Assembly (NCBI GenBank): GCA_945904015.1
Contig: CAMDPK010000060.1
Location: 1-39,189 of the forward strand
Length of the DNA: 39,189 bases
Direction: 5' to 3'
DNA from: Candidatus Kuenenia stuttgartensis
Lineage (GTDB): Bacteria > Planctomycetota > Planctomycetia > Planctomycetales > Planctomycetaceae
Shown: positions 16,248 to 23,615 of the stretch, piece after piece
How the letters are laid out: each line of letters starts with the position of its first letter
Numbering within the stretch: position 1 is the first letter of the stretch
Made by a program: the position numbers and the translations under genes
Notes under the pieces: model-generated
Databases searched by the model: none
The model's input: only the letters and a program-made list of their open reading frames with translations
Told to the model about the DNA's origin: nothing

Positions 16248-17204
16248 ATGGACGGCGCAATCTACGACACGATTCTGAAATACTGTCAGCCATTTGAATT
16301 GGCACTCAACCCTCTTTTGAAGGGGCCCGTTCCCGATTTCTACACGTGTCCCCAAGACCCGTCTGCGTTACGGAACGATTTGCGATCGAATTTCACAATC
16401 GACCAATTGACTGCCGCCGGAGTCATCCGACGGGGCGCGGACAGTCGCTCGCCGAATTTGAGTTGGACCGCGCCGCTCAGCAGCGTCTCGACGAATCCGT
16501 GCATGCCTTCTTTTGATGAGCTGTTTAGTGGCGACTCAGACGCACTGCTGTTTTCCGTCCGCAGAGCACAGGCGGAACCGCCCCTGGAACTGATCACGAA
16601 TGACGGTTGCCTGTCACGCCGGCAACTGCCGATCATGGCGATTGGGCAGCACCACGCTTTGCAGATCGAGGGGGATCAGCGGTTTCTGTTCGTCACCGAT
16701 TCGTTAGCGGATGCAGCCTATTTTTGGCGACTCGGTCTGGCCGCAACCACAGCGACTGGTCTGGAGACCCTCGGTCAACCGATCCTCAACCAGTTTTGCC
16801 AGCGTTTCGGAATCAGGCGCTGCGACGGTATCGACTCGCTCGACTCGGCACCCGCCTCATCCGCGCCCAAACTGATCCTCGTGTTGTGGTCTCCGTCCCG
16901 CATGGACTTCAAGATCCCGCCGCGAGTCTACGAAGCCGCGTGTCACTTCGAAGATCTGTCTGAACAACTGGCCGTCGACCTGAACTCCATCGTTCTCTGG
17001 CAACCCGCGAACACAGAGCGCGCCAAATTTCTGATCTGCACCAAGTACGGTGACGGCGACGATGTGGTGCAGGCCATGACACACAGTGTCGAACAATGCC
17101 CCCAACATACCGGCGACCGGTATCGGCAGCGCCAGCGCCAGCCGGAGAATGCAGCGGAAGCCGATGTAGCGTCGGTCGACGGCACTGTTCAACCAACAGG
17201 ATAA
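16248..17204 (+). CDS. Cassette protein of unknown function
   Basis: A 318-residue protein. The start at ATG 16248 has GGGAGC 5 bases upstream; the frame is open much further upstream, but that part translates to Arg-rich shadow sequence. The beginning MDGAIYDTILKYCQPFELAL and the phrases PLLKGPVPDFYTCPQDPS, AQAEPPLELITNDGCLSRRQ and LILVLWSPSRMDFKIPP read as a folded globular protein with alternating strands and helices. The C-terminal ~25 residues are polar and low complexity. I know this only as an unnamed planctomycete type that accompanies the preceding gene. Confidence 0.62.
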   Translation: MDGAIYDTILKYCQPFELALNPLLKGPVPDFYTCPQDPSALRNDLRSNFTIDQLTAAGVIRRGADSRSPNLSWTAPLSSVSTNPCMPSFDELFSGDSDALLFSVRRAQAEPPLELITNDGCLSRRQLPIMAIGQHHALQIEGDQRFLFVTDSLADAAYFWRLGLAATTATGLETLGQPILNQFCQRFGIRRCDGIDSLDSAPASSAPKLILVLWSPSRMDFKIPPRVYEAACHFEDLSEQLAVDLNSIVLWQPANTERAKFLICTKYGDGDDVVQAMTHSVEQCPQHTGDRYRQRQRQPENAAEADVASVDGTVQPTG

Positions 17205-17235
17205 ACAACAGTCACAGTGGAATCAGGAATGAGAA

Positions 17236-17494
17236 ATGGTCTTCATCCAACGGATCAGGCTCCTGCTCAGGCAGGCCGACAAGTTCTCCCACCTCGTGGA
17301 ACGCAGTCGGCACCTGACGGCCGCGGTTCTCGACGAGATTCAGGCACCGAGCTTGGCTGGCCTGGCCGCGAAGATCGGGACTGCGCAGGTCGCGAACGAT
17401 CCGCACGTCAGCCAGATGGCATTGCCGCCGGACATCGACGCGACGAGGCCGATGCGAGATCGATCCCACAAACTTTTGCCAAGGAGCTCCGCAC
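17236..17494 (+). CDS. Small cassette protein, C-terminus possibly frameshifted
   Basis: An ATG at 17236 opens MVFIQRIRLLLRQADKFSHL, VERSRHLTAAVLDEIQAPSL, a basic amphipathic helical protein. The frame stays open to 17733 but runs into the next gene (17495) in a different frame, where it becomes Arg-rich. Either the gene overlaps its neighbour or a small indel before 17495 removed its own stop. The listed end is where independent support ceases. Confidence 0.4.
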
Positions 17495-17908
17495 ATGCCG
17501 CCCGAAACCGACGCCGTGAAGGCTGTGCTTACCAAACCATCCCCGTCCGTGAGTGCGCTGGGGGGACGCCTGCAGCTCGCTCCGGCGGAGGTCGCGGCCT
17601 TGACCCAGCAAGGCTTTGTCTCGTCCGAACGCCGCGGACCGAACAGCCTCGTCTACAAATTGCGGTATCGCCTGCAGGGTCGGCAACGGGTGCGCTACCT
17701 GGGGACATGTGCCCTGACCGCCAGGGCGATTGAGCAGGAACTGCAACAACTCCAACGGACACGGCACGAACGCCGGCAACTGTTGCAGCTCCACGCTCTG
17801 ATGCGCCGGCAACTCAAAGCGGGCAAGGCCGCCTTGCGGCCGCTGTTGCAGAGCGCGGGTTTTGCATTTCATGGATTCGCCGTGCGGCGGAAGCGGAGCG
17901 TCCCATGA
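17495..17908 (+). CDS. Basic cassette protein
   Basis: A 137-residue protein with CAAGGAG 9 bases upstream. Residues about 18-75 (RLQLAPAEVAALTQQGFVSS, YKLRYRLQGRQRVRYLG) form a winged or strand-turn-strand type module like those in planctomycete proteins that read 'F...ERRG...Y.LR.R..G.Q..RY.G', and the rest is a Gln/Arg/Leu helical region (EQELQQLQRTRHERRQLLQL). A nucleic-acid-binding role is plausible from composition. It is the last gene of the cassette. Confidence 0.6.
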   Translation: MPPETDAVKAVLTKPSPSVSALGGRLQLAPAEVAALTQQGFVSSERRGPNSLVYKLRYRLQGRQRVRYLGTCALTARAIEQELQQLQRTRHERRQLLQLHALMRRQLKAGKAALRPLLQSAGFAFHGFAVRRKRSVP

Positions 17909-18380
17909 GAGGATCATTCCCGGATCACGGCTGTGGCCGCTGGGTGGATTGCGGCGCTCACGGTTCCGGTGACCGGCACCTGGCCACGAATCGCGCCGCG
18001 GAGTTCCGCGGGATTGATCCCGCACAGCGCTCGTGTTGGCGGGTGCTCCCGCCGATCAATCAGTTCATGCCACGCAGAGACTGTTTTAATCCACGGCCGG
18101 GCCAGACGAGCCCCGACCGCAGGTCCGCCGGAGCGATGCAAAGCGAAGAAATCACGCGTTTGATACCCATGCACCGCTCAGCACTCGCGAGAGCGGCACA
18201 GGCTGTCCGCCCCCGCCCCCGTCCGCGACGCGAGTCCGCAGGGAATGCCGCAGAGAATAACCACGGTTCACCCGGGCGTGCCACGCGAGTCGCGCTGGTG
18301 CCGGCGCGACTCGAACCTCGTCGGCTTGTGGCCGGCGTTGCATGCAGTCGCTCAATCCAATCGCATACGGATCCCAACAA
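17909..18380. other. Hairpin-rich stretch after the cassette, with a tRNA-like relic
   Basis: No supported gene, although a long open frame (17905-18402) crosses it. Perfect hairpins: GCGGGAT-TG-ATCCCGC (18008-18023), GGCGGG-TGCT-CCCGCC (18038-18053) and CGAGTCGCGC...GCGCGACTCG (18286-18313). On the minus strand, 18317-18296 reads GGTTCGAGTC, then GCGCCGGCA and CCA, like a tRNA 3' end, with an anticodon-arm-like GCCGG-CCACAAG-CCGAC just before it. The 5' acceptor partner is missing. Confidence 0.35.
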
Positions 18381-18782
18381 TCAGCTGCGCGTTTGGGTGT
18401 AGCTCATCGCGCAAGCGGACTTGATGAGTTCTGGATTGAGGCAGTTTTTGTACCAGGTCGATTCTGCGACTTCGAACAGGTCGTCGTAGTTCGCGTAGGC
18501 GCGGTTCGACCAACAGTGGCTCCGCAGGTAGTGCCAGAGGTTCTCGATGCCGTTGAGTTCCGGGGAATACGGCGGCAGCTTGATCAACGTCACGTTCGAC
18601 GGCACTTGCAAGTCACGAGCGGTGTGGAAGCCGGCTCCGTCCCAGATCATCGCGGCATGCACGTCGGGAGCCAGCGAGCGTGAGAACTGATCCAAGAACT
18701 GATTGATGATCCCGGTATTCAGCACCGGTGAGAGGATCGCTTCGGCTTGGCCGGTCGGCGTCAGCCCGCAGAACAGCGCCTA
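18381..18782 (-). mobile_element. IS630-family transposase, C-terminal fragment
   Basis: About 133 residues on the minus strand: ALFCGLTPTGQAEAILSPVL, HAAMIWDGAGFHTARDLQVP, LIKLPPYSPELNGIENLWHY, LRSHCWSN. The Asp of IWDGAGFHT and the Glu of PPYSPELNGIENLW are two of the DDE residues of IS630/Tc1-type transposases; the N-terminal half, with the first Asp, is missing. A TAG lies immediately upstream at the break (about 18782). Confidence 0.85.
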
Positions 18783-18892
18783 GGGCTGACGAAATGTGGG
18801 CTTCTCCGTGTGGCAGATTGACCCACAGAACCGATGAAGCAGCATGTGTGCTGTTAGCCACACAGGCACTCCAAGCTGACAAGGCCGAGTTC

Positions 18893-19174
18893 ATGACAAC
18901 CATCACCCGGAATGATGCACGGATCAATGTCCAACTCCCCAGCGAACTCAAGCAGACCATTGAGGACGCAGCCACTGCTTTGGGGCAGACGGTCACTGAA
19001 TTTGCGCTCTCGACTCTCATACGGGAAGCCCGGCAGGTACTCCAGGATGCCCAGGTCACTCGTCTTTCGAATCGAGATCGAAACCGATTCCTGAAGGCAC
19101 TCGACGACGCTGACGCTAAGCCCAACGCGGCCCGCAAAGCCGCTGCCCGTCGTTACGGAAAACTCCGTGGCTAA
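18893..19174 (+). CDS. DUF1778/TacA-type antitoxin
   Basis: A 93-residue protein from ATG 18893; the frame is open upstream, but the ribbon-helix-helix begins here. MTTITRNDARINVQLPSELK with IEDAATALGQTVTEFALSTL is the ribbon-helix-helix of TacA/AtaR-type antitoxins that neutralise GNAT toxins, and the C-terminal LSNRDRNRFLKALDDADAKP is the typical toxin-binding tail. It overlaps the toxin gene by 8 bases. The antitoxin looks intact although its toxin is not. Confidence 0.85.
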   Translation: MTTITRNDARINVQLPSELKQTIEDAATALGQTVTEFALSTLIREARQVLQDAQVTRLSNRDRNRFLKALDDADAKPNAARKAAARRYGKLRG

Positions 19175-19469
19175 TTCGCCAGCATCTCCCTGGTCCGTGG
19201 AACCATTCGACCGACAGCGACACGACCGTTCGGGCTTCGATTGCGGGATTCCGATTCTGAACGAGTGGCTCGCGACGAAGGTGAGCCAGTTTGAAAAGAA
19301 GGATCTGGCTCGGACCTACCTGCTCGTTGAGGCCGGGAGCACTGTCGTCAAAGGCGACTACGCTCTTTCCAACCACACTGTGGCCTATGAGTCTTTGCCC
19401 GCAGATCAGGTCAAGGGTCTGCCTCAAATCGACATGCCTGTCGTGTTGATCGGAAGACTGGCCTCGTAG
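19167..19469 (+). pseudogene. TacT-type GNAT toxin, truncated
   Basis: From GTG 19167 the product begins MANSPASPWSVEPFDRQRHD, then SGFDCGIPILNEWLATKVSQ and FEKKDLARTYLLVEAGSTVV, the standard N-terminal half of TacT/AtaT acetyltransferases, which acetylate aminoacyl-tRNA. It stops right after MPVVLIGRLAS, at an IS66 piece starting at 19460. The acetyl-CoA-binding R/Q-x-x-G-x-G/A motif and catalytic Tyr should follow but are gone, so the enzyme should be inactive. Confidence 0.8.
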
Positions 19470-19532
19470 CGAGCGTTCGGCGGCGTTGTTGTCGATGGCA
19501 AGATGGCCGTCGTCGGTGTAGCGGCACAGCGC
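19460..19532 (-). mobile_element. Short IS66 tnpC fragment
   Basis: The minus strand reads YTDDGHLAIDNNAAERSLRG, the hallmark IDNNAAER block just before the catalytic Glu region of IS66 transposases. The plus strand matches the fragment at 24627-24655 almost exactly up to the GTTGTTGTC point, and it ends in the middle of TacT. No terminal repeat is attached. Confidence 0.8.
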
Positions 19533-19646
19533 GGTCCTGCGCGATTCGCACCCCGCATTCTTCGATTCCACAGCATGGCTTCCCGCTGTCGCATTTTGTG
19601 ACTATGGTTCTGGTGCTCGGTGAGTTTGGCGACATGGGGACAAACG

Positions 19647-19952
19647 ATGCACGTCATCGCCCGACCGGCGATTGAGAACGCGAAACAGCAACACCCGGCG
19701 TGCGGGAACTGGCTCGACAATTGGTGGCGCACGGCGGGTCGTGCTGACTGGCGAAGTCTCCATGACGTGCGTGGCGATTATCCGTCGGCGGATCAAGTCG
19801 GTGGTTGTCTGGTGTTCGATGCTCCGAGTGCTCGGCGGCTGATTTGCAATGTTCATTACGCCAACGACGACCGGCAGGGAACGCTCTTCGTCCGCTATTT
19901 TCTGACGCATGCAGAATACGACCAAAATGCCTGGAAAGACGTTTGTTGTTAA
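19647..19952 (+). CDS. higB: HigB-type toxin (RelE superfamily)
   Basis: A 101-residue mRNA interferase, start ATG 19647 (MHVIARPAIENAKQQHPACG). The family features NWLDNWWRTAGRADWRSLHD, YPSADQVGGCLVFDAPSARR and FVRYFLTHAEYDQNAW are all present, including the final THAEYD. HigB cuts mRNA on the ribosome. The toxin gene precedes the antitoxin gene, the order normal for HigBA, with 17 bases between them. About 115 bases upstream is IS66 debris. Confidence 0.88.
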   Translation: MHVIARPAIENAKQQHPACGNWLDNWWRTAGRADWRSLHDVRGDYPSADQVGGCLVFDAPSARRLICNVHYANDDRQGTLFVRYFLTHAEYDQNAWKDVCC

Positions 19953-19969
19953 GCAGGGGAGATGACGCG

Positions 19970-20380
19970 ATGCTCGTGACCTACAAACAACTGCTTCAAG
20001 AAGTTGTTCCCCGTCCGATTTCCTCGGATCGAGAATACAAGCGGGCTCTGAAGCAGATTGAACGCCTGATGCACGCGGCCCGCAAGACACGAGCGGAGGA
20101 CGACATGATCGAACTTTTAGGCACTCTGATCGAACAGTATGAGGTTCGTCTGGGCTATACCGATCCCGTCCTGTCCCCGCGCGATCGGCTGGCGGGATTG
20201 ATGGAGGCTCGCGAATTGACTCAAACCGATTTGTCAGAACGTGCCCATGTGCCCCGCACCACGCTCAACGAAATTCTCTGCGGCAAGCGTGGCATCAGTA
20301 AGACAATCGCGTTCCGATTAGCGACGTTCTTTGGTGTCAGTATCAATGAGTTGATCGTTGACGATCCAGTCGAGGCATAG
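19970..20380 (+). CDS. higA: HigA-type antitoxin (XRE-family HTH)
   Basis: A 136-residue protein with AGGGGAG 7 bases upstream. The N-terminal helical part (MLVTYKQLLQEVVPRPISSD, EYKRALKQIERLM) is followed by a Cro/C1-type helix-turn-helix at residues about 72-120 (LAGLMEARELTQTDLSERAH, RTTLNEILCGKRGISKTIAF). It binds HigB and represses the operon. The module looks complete. Confidence 0.88.
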   Translation: MLVTYKQLLQEVVPRPISSDREYKRALKQIERLMHAARKTRAEDDMIELLGTLIEQYEVRLGYTDPVLSPRDRLAGLMEARELTQTDLSERAHVPRTTLNEILCGKRGISKTIAFRLATFFGVSINELIVDDPVEA

Positions 20381-20438
20381 CTGGCACGGAGCATCGAAGC
20401 GGGGCAGACGAGTCAGGTGTGCGAATTTCGGATTGATC

Positions 20439-20523
20439 GTAAGCGTCCGGCGCAACACATCTTGATAGGCGTGTTAGCCTGATCCGTTTCGCGAATTCAC
20501 GAGACGTGATCAGGAGCAACGCG
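20439..20523 (+). mobile_element. IS66 left end
   Basis: GTAAGCGTCCGGC at 20439-20451 is the IS66 terminal repeat. It is also found at 24385-24397 and, inverted, at 14331-14343. The 72 bases to the tnpA start are the usual IS66 leader. Confidence 0.85.
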
Positions 20524-20802
20524 ATGAAGGGCAAAGGTCCGAGGCGGGATTTGGAGAGAGAACGTGTGTGGCGGGCGGTGCTGGTTCGGCAGCGGCAAAG
20601 CGGGTTGTCGATTCGAGAGTTTTGTCGACGTGAGACGCTGGCGGAGGTGTCGTTTTATGCTTGGCGGCGGGAGTTGCTGCGGCGGGATCGGGAATCCGCG
20701 AGCGTGCCACATCCCTCCTTCGAAGTTCCGCACGTACGGATCTGTGCGGGGGGCGGCAACGGCGGTCCCTACCGCGATTCTATTTGTTTCAGCTCGCTTT
20801 GA
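20524..20802 (+). pseudogene. tnpA: IS66 accessory protein TnpA, 3'-altered
   Basis: Codes MKGKGPRRDLERERVWRAVL, SGLSIREFCRRETLAEVSFY, AWRRELLRRDRES, which is the DNA-binding IS66 OrfA/TnpA in a good 5' arrangement. After about residue 58 (~20700) the sequence changes to Gly/Pro-rich unrelated residues (GGGNGGPYRDSIC), so the element is cut there. tnpB and most of tnpC are missing downstream. Confidence 0.78.
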
Positions 20803-20809
20803 CTTTTGC

Positions 20810-21040
20810 TTACGCGGCAGCGTTGGCGGTGTCTCCAATGATCGTCGCAACGCTTTCGTGATCAAACCAAAACGGGATTCCACCTGGAGCGATGTAAAAG
20901 GCCAAACCGTCGCGGTAGGCCAAGGCATGCGGATGATCCACTTCAAATCGCTGACCGCCGGACAATTCAATTGTGAACGGATGAAACGGACGCAGCTCGC
21001 TGAGCTTTTCCACAACCACCTGAAAATTCTCAACAGTCAT
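20810..21040 (-). CDS. Small conserved-type protein
   Basis: A 76-residue protein from ATG 21040 with AAGGA 9 bases upstream. MTVENFQVVVEKLSELRPFH, PFTIELSGGQRFEVDHPHAL and AYRDGLAFYIAPGGIPFWFD have the pattern of a common family of short planctomycete and cyanobacterial proteins (RPF-x-I-x-L-x-G...V.HP...). The function is unknown; the family is often near toxin-antitoxin loci. Confidence 0.65.
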   Translation of the reverse strand: MTVENFQVVVEKLSELRPFHPFTIELSGGQRFEVDHPHALAYRDGLAFYIAPGGIPFWFDHESVATIIGDTANAAA

Positions 21041-21171
21041 AATGGCGTGTTCCTTGAAAGCAACTGAAATTCGTCGGATTGAATTTCATCCATCGAATTC
21101 ATCGAAGTACGGTGTCAGATTGTCGCTCAGCCGGAATGGTGTCAAGCGCGACCTGCCAGACGGCACAGAAA

Positions 21172-21255
21172 ACAACCACACTCCGTGACCCGCAGGCAGG
21201 TCACGGAGTGTGGTTGTCTTGTCAAAACTTCCGAAGGCAGTGGAGACTTCGGAAG
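21172..21255. repeat. Two adjacent long hairpins
   Basis: 21172-21190 and 21199-21217 are perfect 19-base inverted arms (ACAACCACACTCCGTGACC on the left) with an 8-base loop. 21228-21236 and 21247-21255 (CTTCCGAAG/CTTCGGAAG) are 9-base arms with a 10-base loop. The second hairpin overlaps the 3' end of the retropepsin gene, so it forms its last residues. Confidence 0.85.
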
Positions 21256-21476
21256 ATTGAGTGGTTGGTTTTGTGCGCCGACTGACAGTCTGCGGTCGTG
21301 CCTCGCTGAACCGTGGCCAGTGGCAGGCTGAGTTGGCTGACGACCGATTGAGGGACGGCCAAATAACCGCTGAAACCAGAATCCACCAAGAACAAGACGT
21401 CCAGACTTCGTTCCTTGTGGATGTGCGACAGCTTGACTCTGGCTTCGAGGTTCGCGTCGATTTCACCGGCGATCAA
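21222..21476 (-). CDS. Retropepsin-like aspartic protease, probably 3'-altered
   Basis: An 84-residue protein read from TTG 21476, which overlaps the previous stop by 4 bases (TTGA). The active-site motif FLVDSGFSGYLAVPQSVVSQ (DSG, with Gly-Phe-Ser-Gly after it) is that of clan-AA single-domain proteases. After RGTT (~21300) the sequence (ADCQSAHKTNHSIFRSLHC) no longer fits the family and runs into a repeat hairpin, so the C-terminal strand and flap region are probably lost. It is the second gene of a pair with the upstream small protein. Confidence 0.62.
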   Translation of the reverse strand: MIAGEIDANLEARVKLSHIHKERSLDVLFLVDSGFSGYLAVPQSVVSQLSLPLATVQRGTTADCQSAHKTNHSIFRSLHCLRKF

Positions 21477-21736
21477 AACAAGCTCCGCGTATTCAGGGCG
21501 TGAAAGACTGCGGGATACCCAATTCGTTCGACCAGAATCTGCGCATCGGGACGGCGTTCCCAAAGTCGATCGCTCGCCACATCGGCGTCACTGGCGACTT
21601 CGTAATCTTCCGTCTCGACATCAATCGCCACGAACTGCCCGCGACATTGCGGCTCCAATATCGGACGGAGTTTGGCGGTGTAGATCGCAGCACCGCGATC
21701 TCCGAGCTCTTGCCGAGCGATTCTGCGAACGGACAT
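21473..21736 (-). CDS. DUF5678-like small protein preceding a retropepsin gene
   Basis: An 87-residue protein, start ATG 21736 with AAAGGAG about 7 bases upstream. Core: LRPILEPQCRGQFVAIDVET, EDYEVASDADVASDRLWERR, PDAQILVERIG. The pattern G-x-[FW]-[VI]-A-x-D-x-x-T, then a helix, then a short hydrophobic end, is that of DUF5678-like proteins. The gene at 34940 has the same features and also precedes a retropepsin gene. The stop overlaps the protease start. Confidence 0.7.
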   Translation of the reverse strand: MSVRRIARQELGDRGAAIYTAKLRPILEPQCRGQFVAIDVETEDYEVASDADVASDRLWERRPDAQILVERIGYPAVFHALNTRSLF

Positions 21737-21812
21737 AGAGCATCTCCTTTGATGATTGAACCGGAGCGTTTTCTTAAGCGTTGCCTGAGCATGGACGCAG
21801 AGTGTAACCGAC

Positions 21813-22151
21813 ATGACGCGCTGGAGCGGGCTCGTCATTTCATTTCTGGCCTGGCAAAGAAAAGGCAAAGACGAAGAAAAGGGGGGCAAAGAAAAGCTGA
21901 CGATCTTCGAGAAGCCGGCGGACTACGAGGCGTTCCTGCAGGCACTGGACGAAACTTGGCAGATCATCCCGCTGCCGATTTTTGCAATGGTGGCGATGCC
22001 GAACCACTGGCACTTCGTGGTGCGGTCGACGACCGACGATCAGGTCAGCGAATTCTTGCGCCGCCTGACGGTCATGCACACGACTCGCGATGGCCAAGGT
22101 CCAACCCGATCGCCGAAAGATTCTGAAGATCCAAGAGGTCAATACCACTGA
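21813..22151 (+). pseudogene. RAYT (REP-associated tyrosine transposase), truncated
   Basis: Residues about 30-95 carry KLTIFEKPADYEAFLQALDE, PIFAMVAMPNHWHFVVRSTT and DDQVSEFLRRLTVMHTTR, the N-terminal half of a Y1 transposase, with the His-x-His of PNHWHF intact. The tyrosine that attacks DNA and the conserved YWHxxx region are missing, because the sequence stops at about 22100. The first ~28 residues do not match the family. Domesticated RAYTs mobilise REP repeats; this one cannot be active as it stands. Confidence 0.75.
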
Positions 22152-22278
22152 GCAGTGTGCGATCCTCAAACCGCTCAATTCCCAAGCGGTCTTGAGAATA
22201 GACCTTTCCGCGAGTCGGCGAGCGTCGGTCTCTTTGGCCGAATCGCGAACGAATGAAGGACAGAAAGTTGCGCAACAT
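22072..22278 (-). pseudogene. N-terminal fragment of a secreted planctomycete giant
   Basis: From ATG 22278: MLRNFLSFIRSRFGQRDRRS, a basic stretch, then LGIERFEDRTLLSGIDLLD. The RFEDRTLLSG phrase is the 'LEDRxLLS' motif found near the N-terminus of large secreted planctomycete proteins. The frame ends soon after it (from about 22150) by meeting the RAYT fragment, so only the sorting region survived. Compare the intact gene at 35615. Confidence 0.65.
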
Positions 22279-22655
22279 GACCGCTGGCCCCCACGATAAT
22301 TCGTGTGGTTGACTTGCCAACGCCGTCGTCAACCATGACCTGAAGAAGCCGCAGTTCCTCGGGAATTGCGGTCGATGTCGCTGCGAGTTTTTTCGGTCGA
22401 ACGTGCGTTTGGCAACCGGGAACCCTGAACCTCAATGACACGCCCAGTGGAATGGTATGCCGCCAACAATTCGTGTTAGTCTGGCACAGTACCGAAGATG
22501 TCGTGTCAGATCCACAAGCGGCCGAACTTTACGGACCACCGCCCAGCCGTGGCGAATTGACTCTTCTGGGCACCGTCGGCACCGTCGGTCATCTGGCCCC
22601 AATAGTGGAAGCTGTCGCGTCGCGGTTTCGAGAGAATGGCGACTTCGTTGAGTGA
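22279..22655. other. Stretch without a supported gene
   Basis: Short frames exist on both strands (for example MVCRQQFVLVWHSTEDVVSD from 22452), but none has a ribosome-binding site or a recognisable product. It lies between a gene fragment and the DUF4058 stop. Confidence 0.5.
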
Positions 22656-23435
22656 TCACCCGGTGACGATCCACGGACGGACGAGTTCCGTGAAGCGATC
22701 TTCGGGCGACGGGCCGTAGCGCAATGTGTGGCCGTAACGGCCACGTTCAAAGGTCTGCGCAAAGATCGCCGCGAGATCACACCGCAGATCCCGGTCTGGC
22801 GGCAGAAGCGGAATCGGAATCGCCGGCAAGCGGTCGCACAGCGTCCAGGCATAGATGTCGCAGTACGGTCGGTTCGTGAAACGCGAGACCGTCGCATAGA
22901 AGTCACCAGGTGGCAACTTGCCATCGACCGGCAAACGTTGGCCGCCCAACAAGAAGTCCAATTCGACGAGATGCACGTCTTGATGCAGAATCGCGAGCCG
23001 CTTGTCGAGGTAACGCACGCGATCCGTTCCCGCCTCGTTGGTCGGTGAGAGCAATTCCAAAACGGCCACCAGTTGCTCGTCGGGGCGGTGGTAAATCTCA
23101 ATGAACGTCTCGCGAGTCTCTTCACTTTCAATCGTGATCGGTAGCGTGACGGGTTCCAAGGTCGTTACGGCCGAATCCGATCCCGAGTCCGACGGCCCCG
23201 ACCACGTTTGCCAAGCGGTCTCGCGGTAAGCAATCGCGACGTCCGGTCCAATCAGTTTTCCGTAGCCGGGCTTGTACTCGATCAGGTTGACGCGCTCGTT
23301 CATCCGCGCTGAATAATGATCCGGCAACGCATCAATCATCGCGTCGCGCCAGTACGTCACGAAGCTGGAATGAAAGTCCGGCCAAAAGTTCTCCCATTCG
23401 ATGTAGGGATCAACTCCGGGAAAGCGACTGGGCAT
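22656..23435 (-). CDS. DUF4058 family protein
   Basis: A 259-residue complete protein. The opening MPSRFPGVDPYIEWENFWPD FHSSFV is the signature of DUF4058. The middle carries ETRETFIEIYHRPDEQLVAV and LELLSPTNEAGTDRVRYLDK, resembling a PD-(D/E)XK-like strand arrangement, and DVHLVELDFLLGGQRLP; the family is common in planctomycetes and cyanobacteria. Its function is unproven. No partner gene; it appears undamaged despite being surrounded by relics. The residues given as two groups are consecutive. Confidence 0.88.
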   Translation of the reverse strand: MPSRFPGVDPYIEWENFWPDFHSSFVTYWRDAMIDALPDHYSARMNERVNLIEYKPGYGKLIGPDVAIAYRETAWQTWSGPSDSGSDSAVTTLEPVTLPITIESEETRETFIEIYHRPDEQLVAVLELLSPTNEAGTDRVRYLDKRLAILHQDVHLVELDFLLGGQRLPVDGKLPPGDFYATVSRFTNRPYCDIYAWTLCDRLPAIPIPLLPPDRDLRCDLAAIFAQTFERGRYGHTLRYGPSPEDRFTELVRPWIVTG

Positions 23436-23615
23436 GTGATGCCTCCCTGGTGAAACAAAACAGATTCAGAGACACGATTCGATGGAGCGTGCTGCGGTCG
23501 CAGAGGATTGTCACGTCGTTGAACGCGCTCGGCAAGATGCCTCCGGCACTCCAAATACTGAAGACGCCAACCGGCCCCGCTCAAAAGGCAACACTTTTGC
23601 GTCAGTAATAAGTGG

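Noticed and set aside
17905..18402. Plus-strand 165-codon frame
   Set aside because: It crosses several perfect hairpins, has no conserved motif, and its start ATG is inside the 17495 gene.
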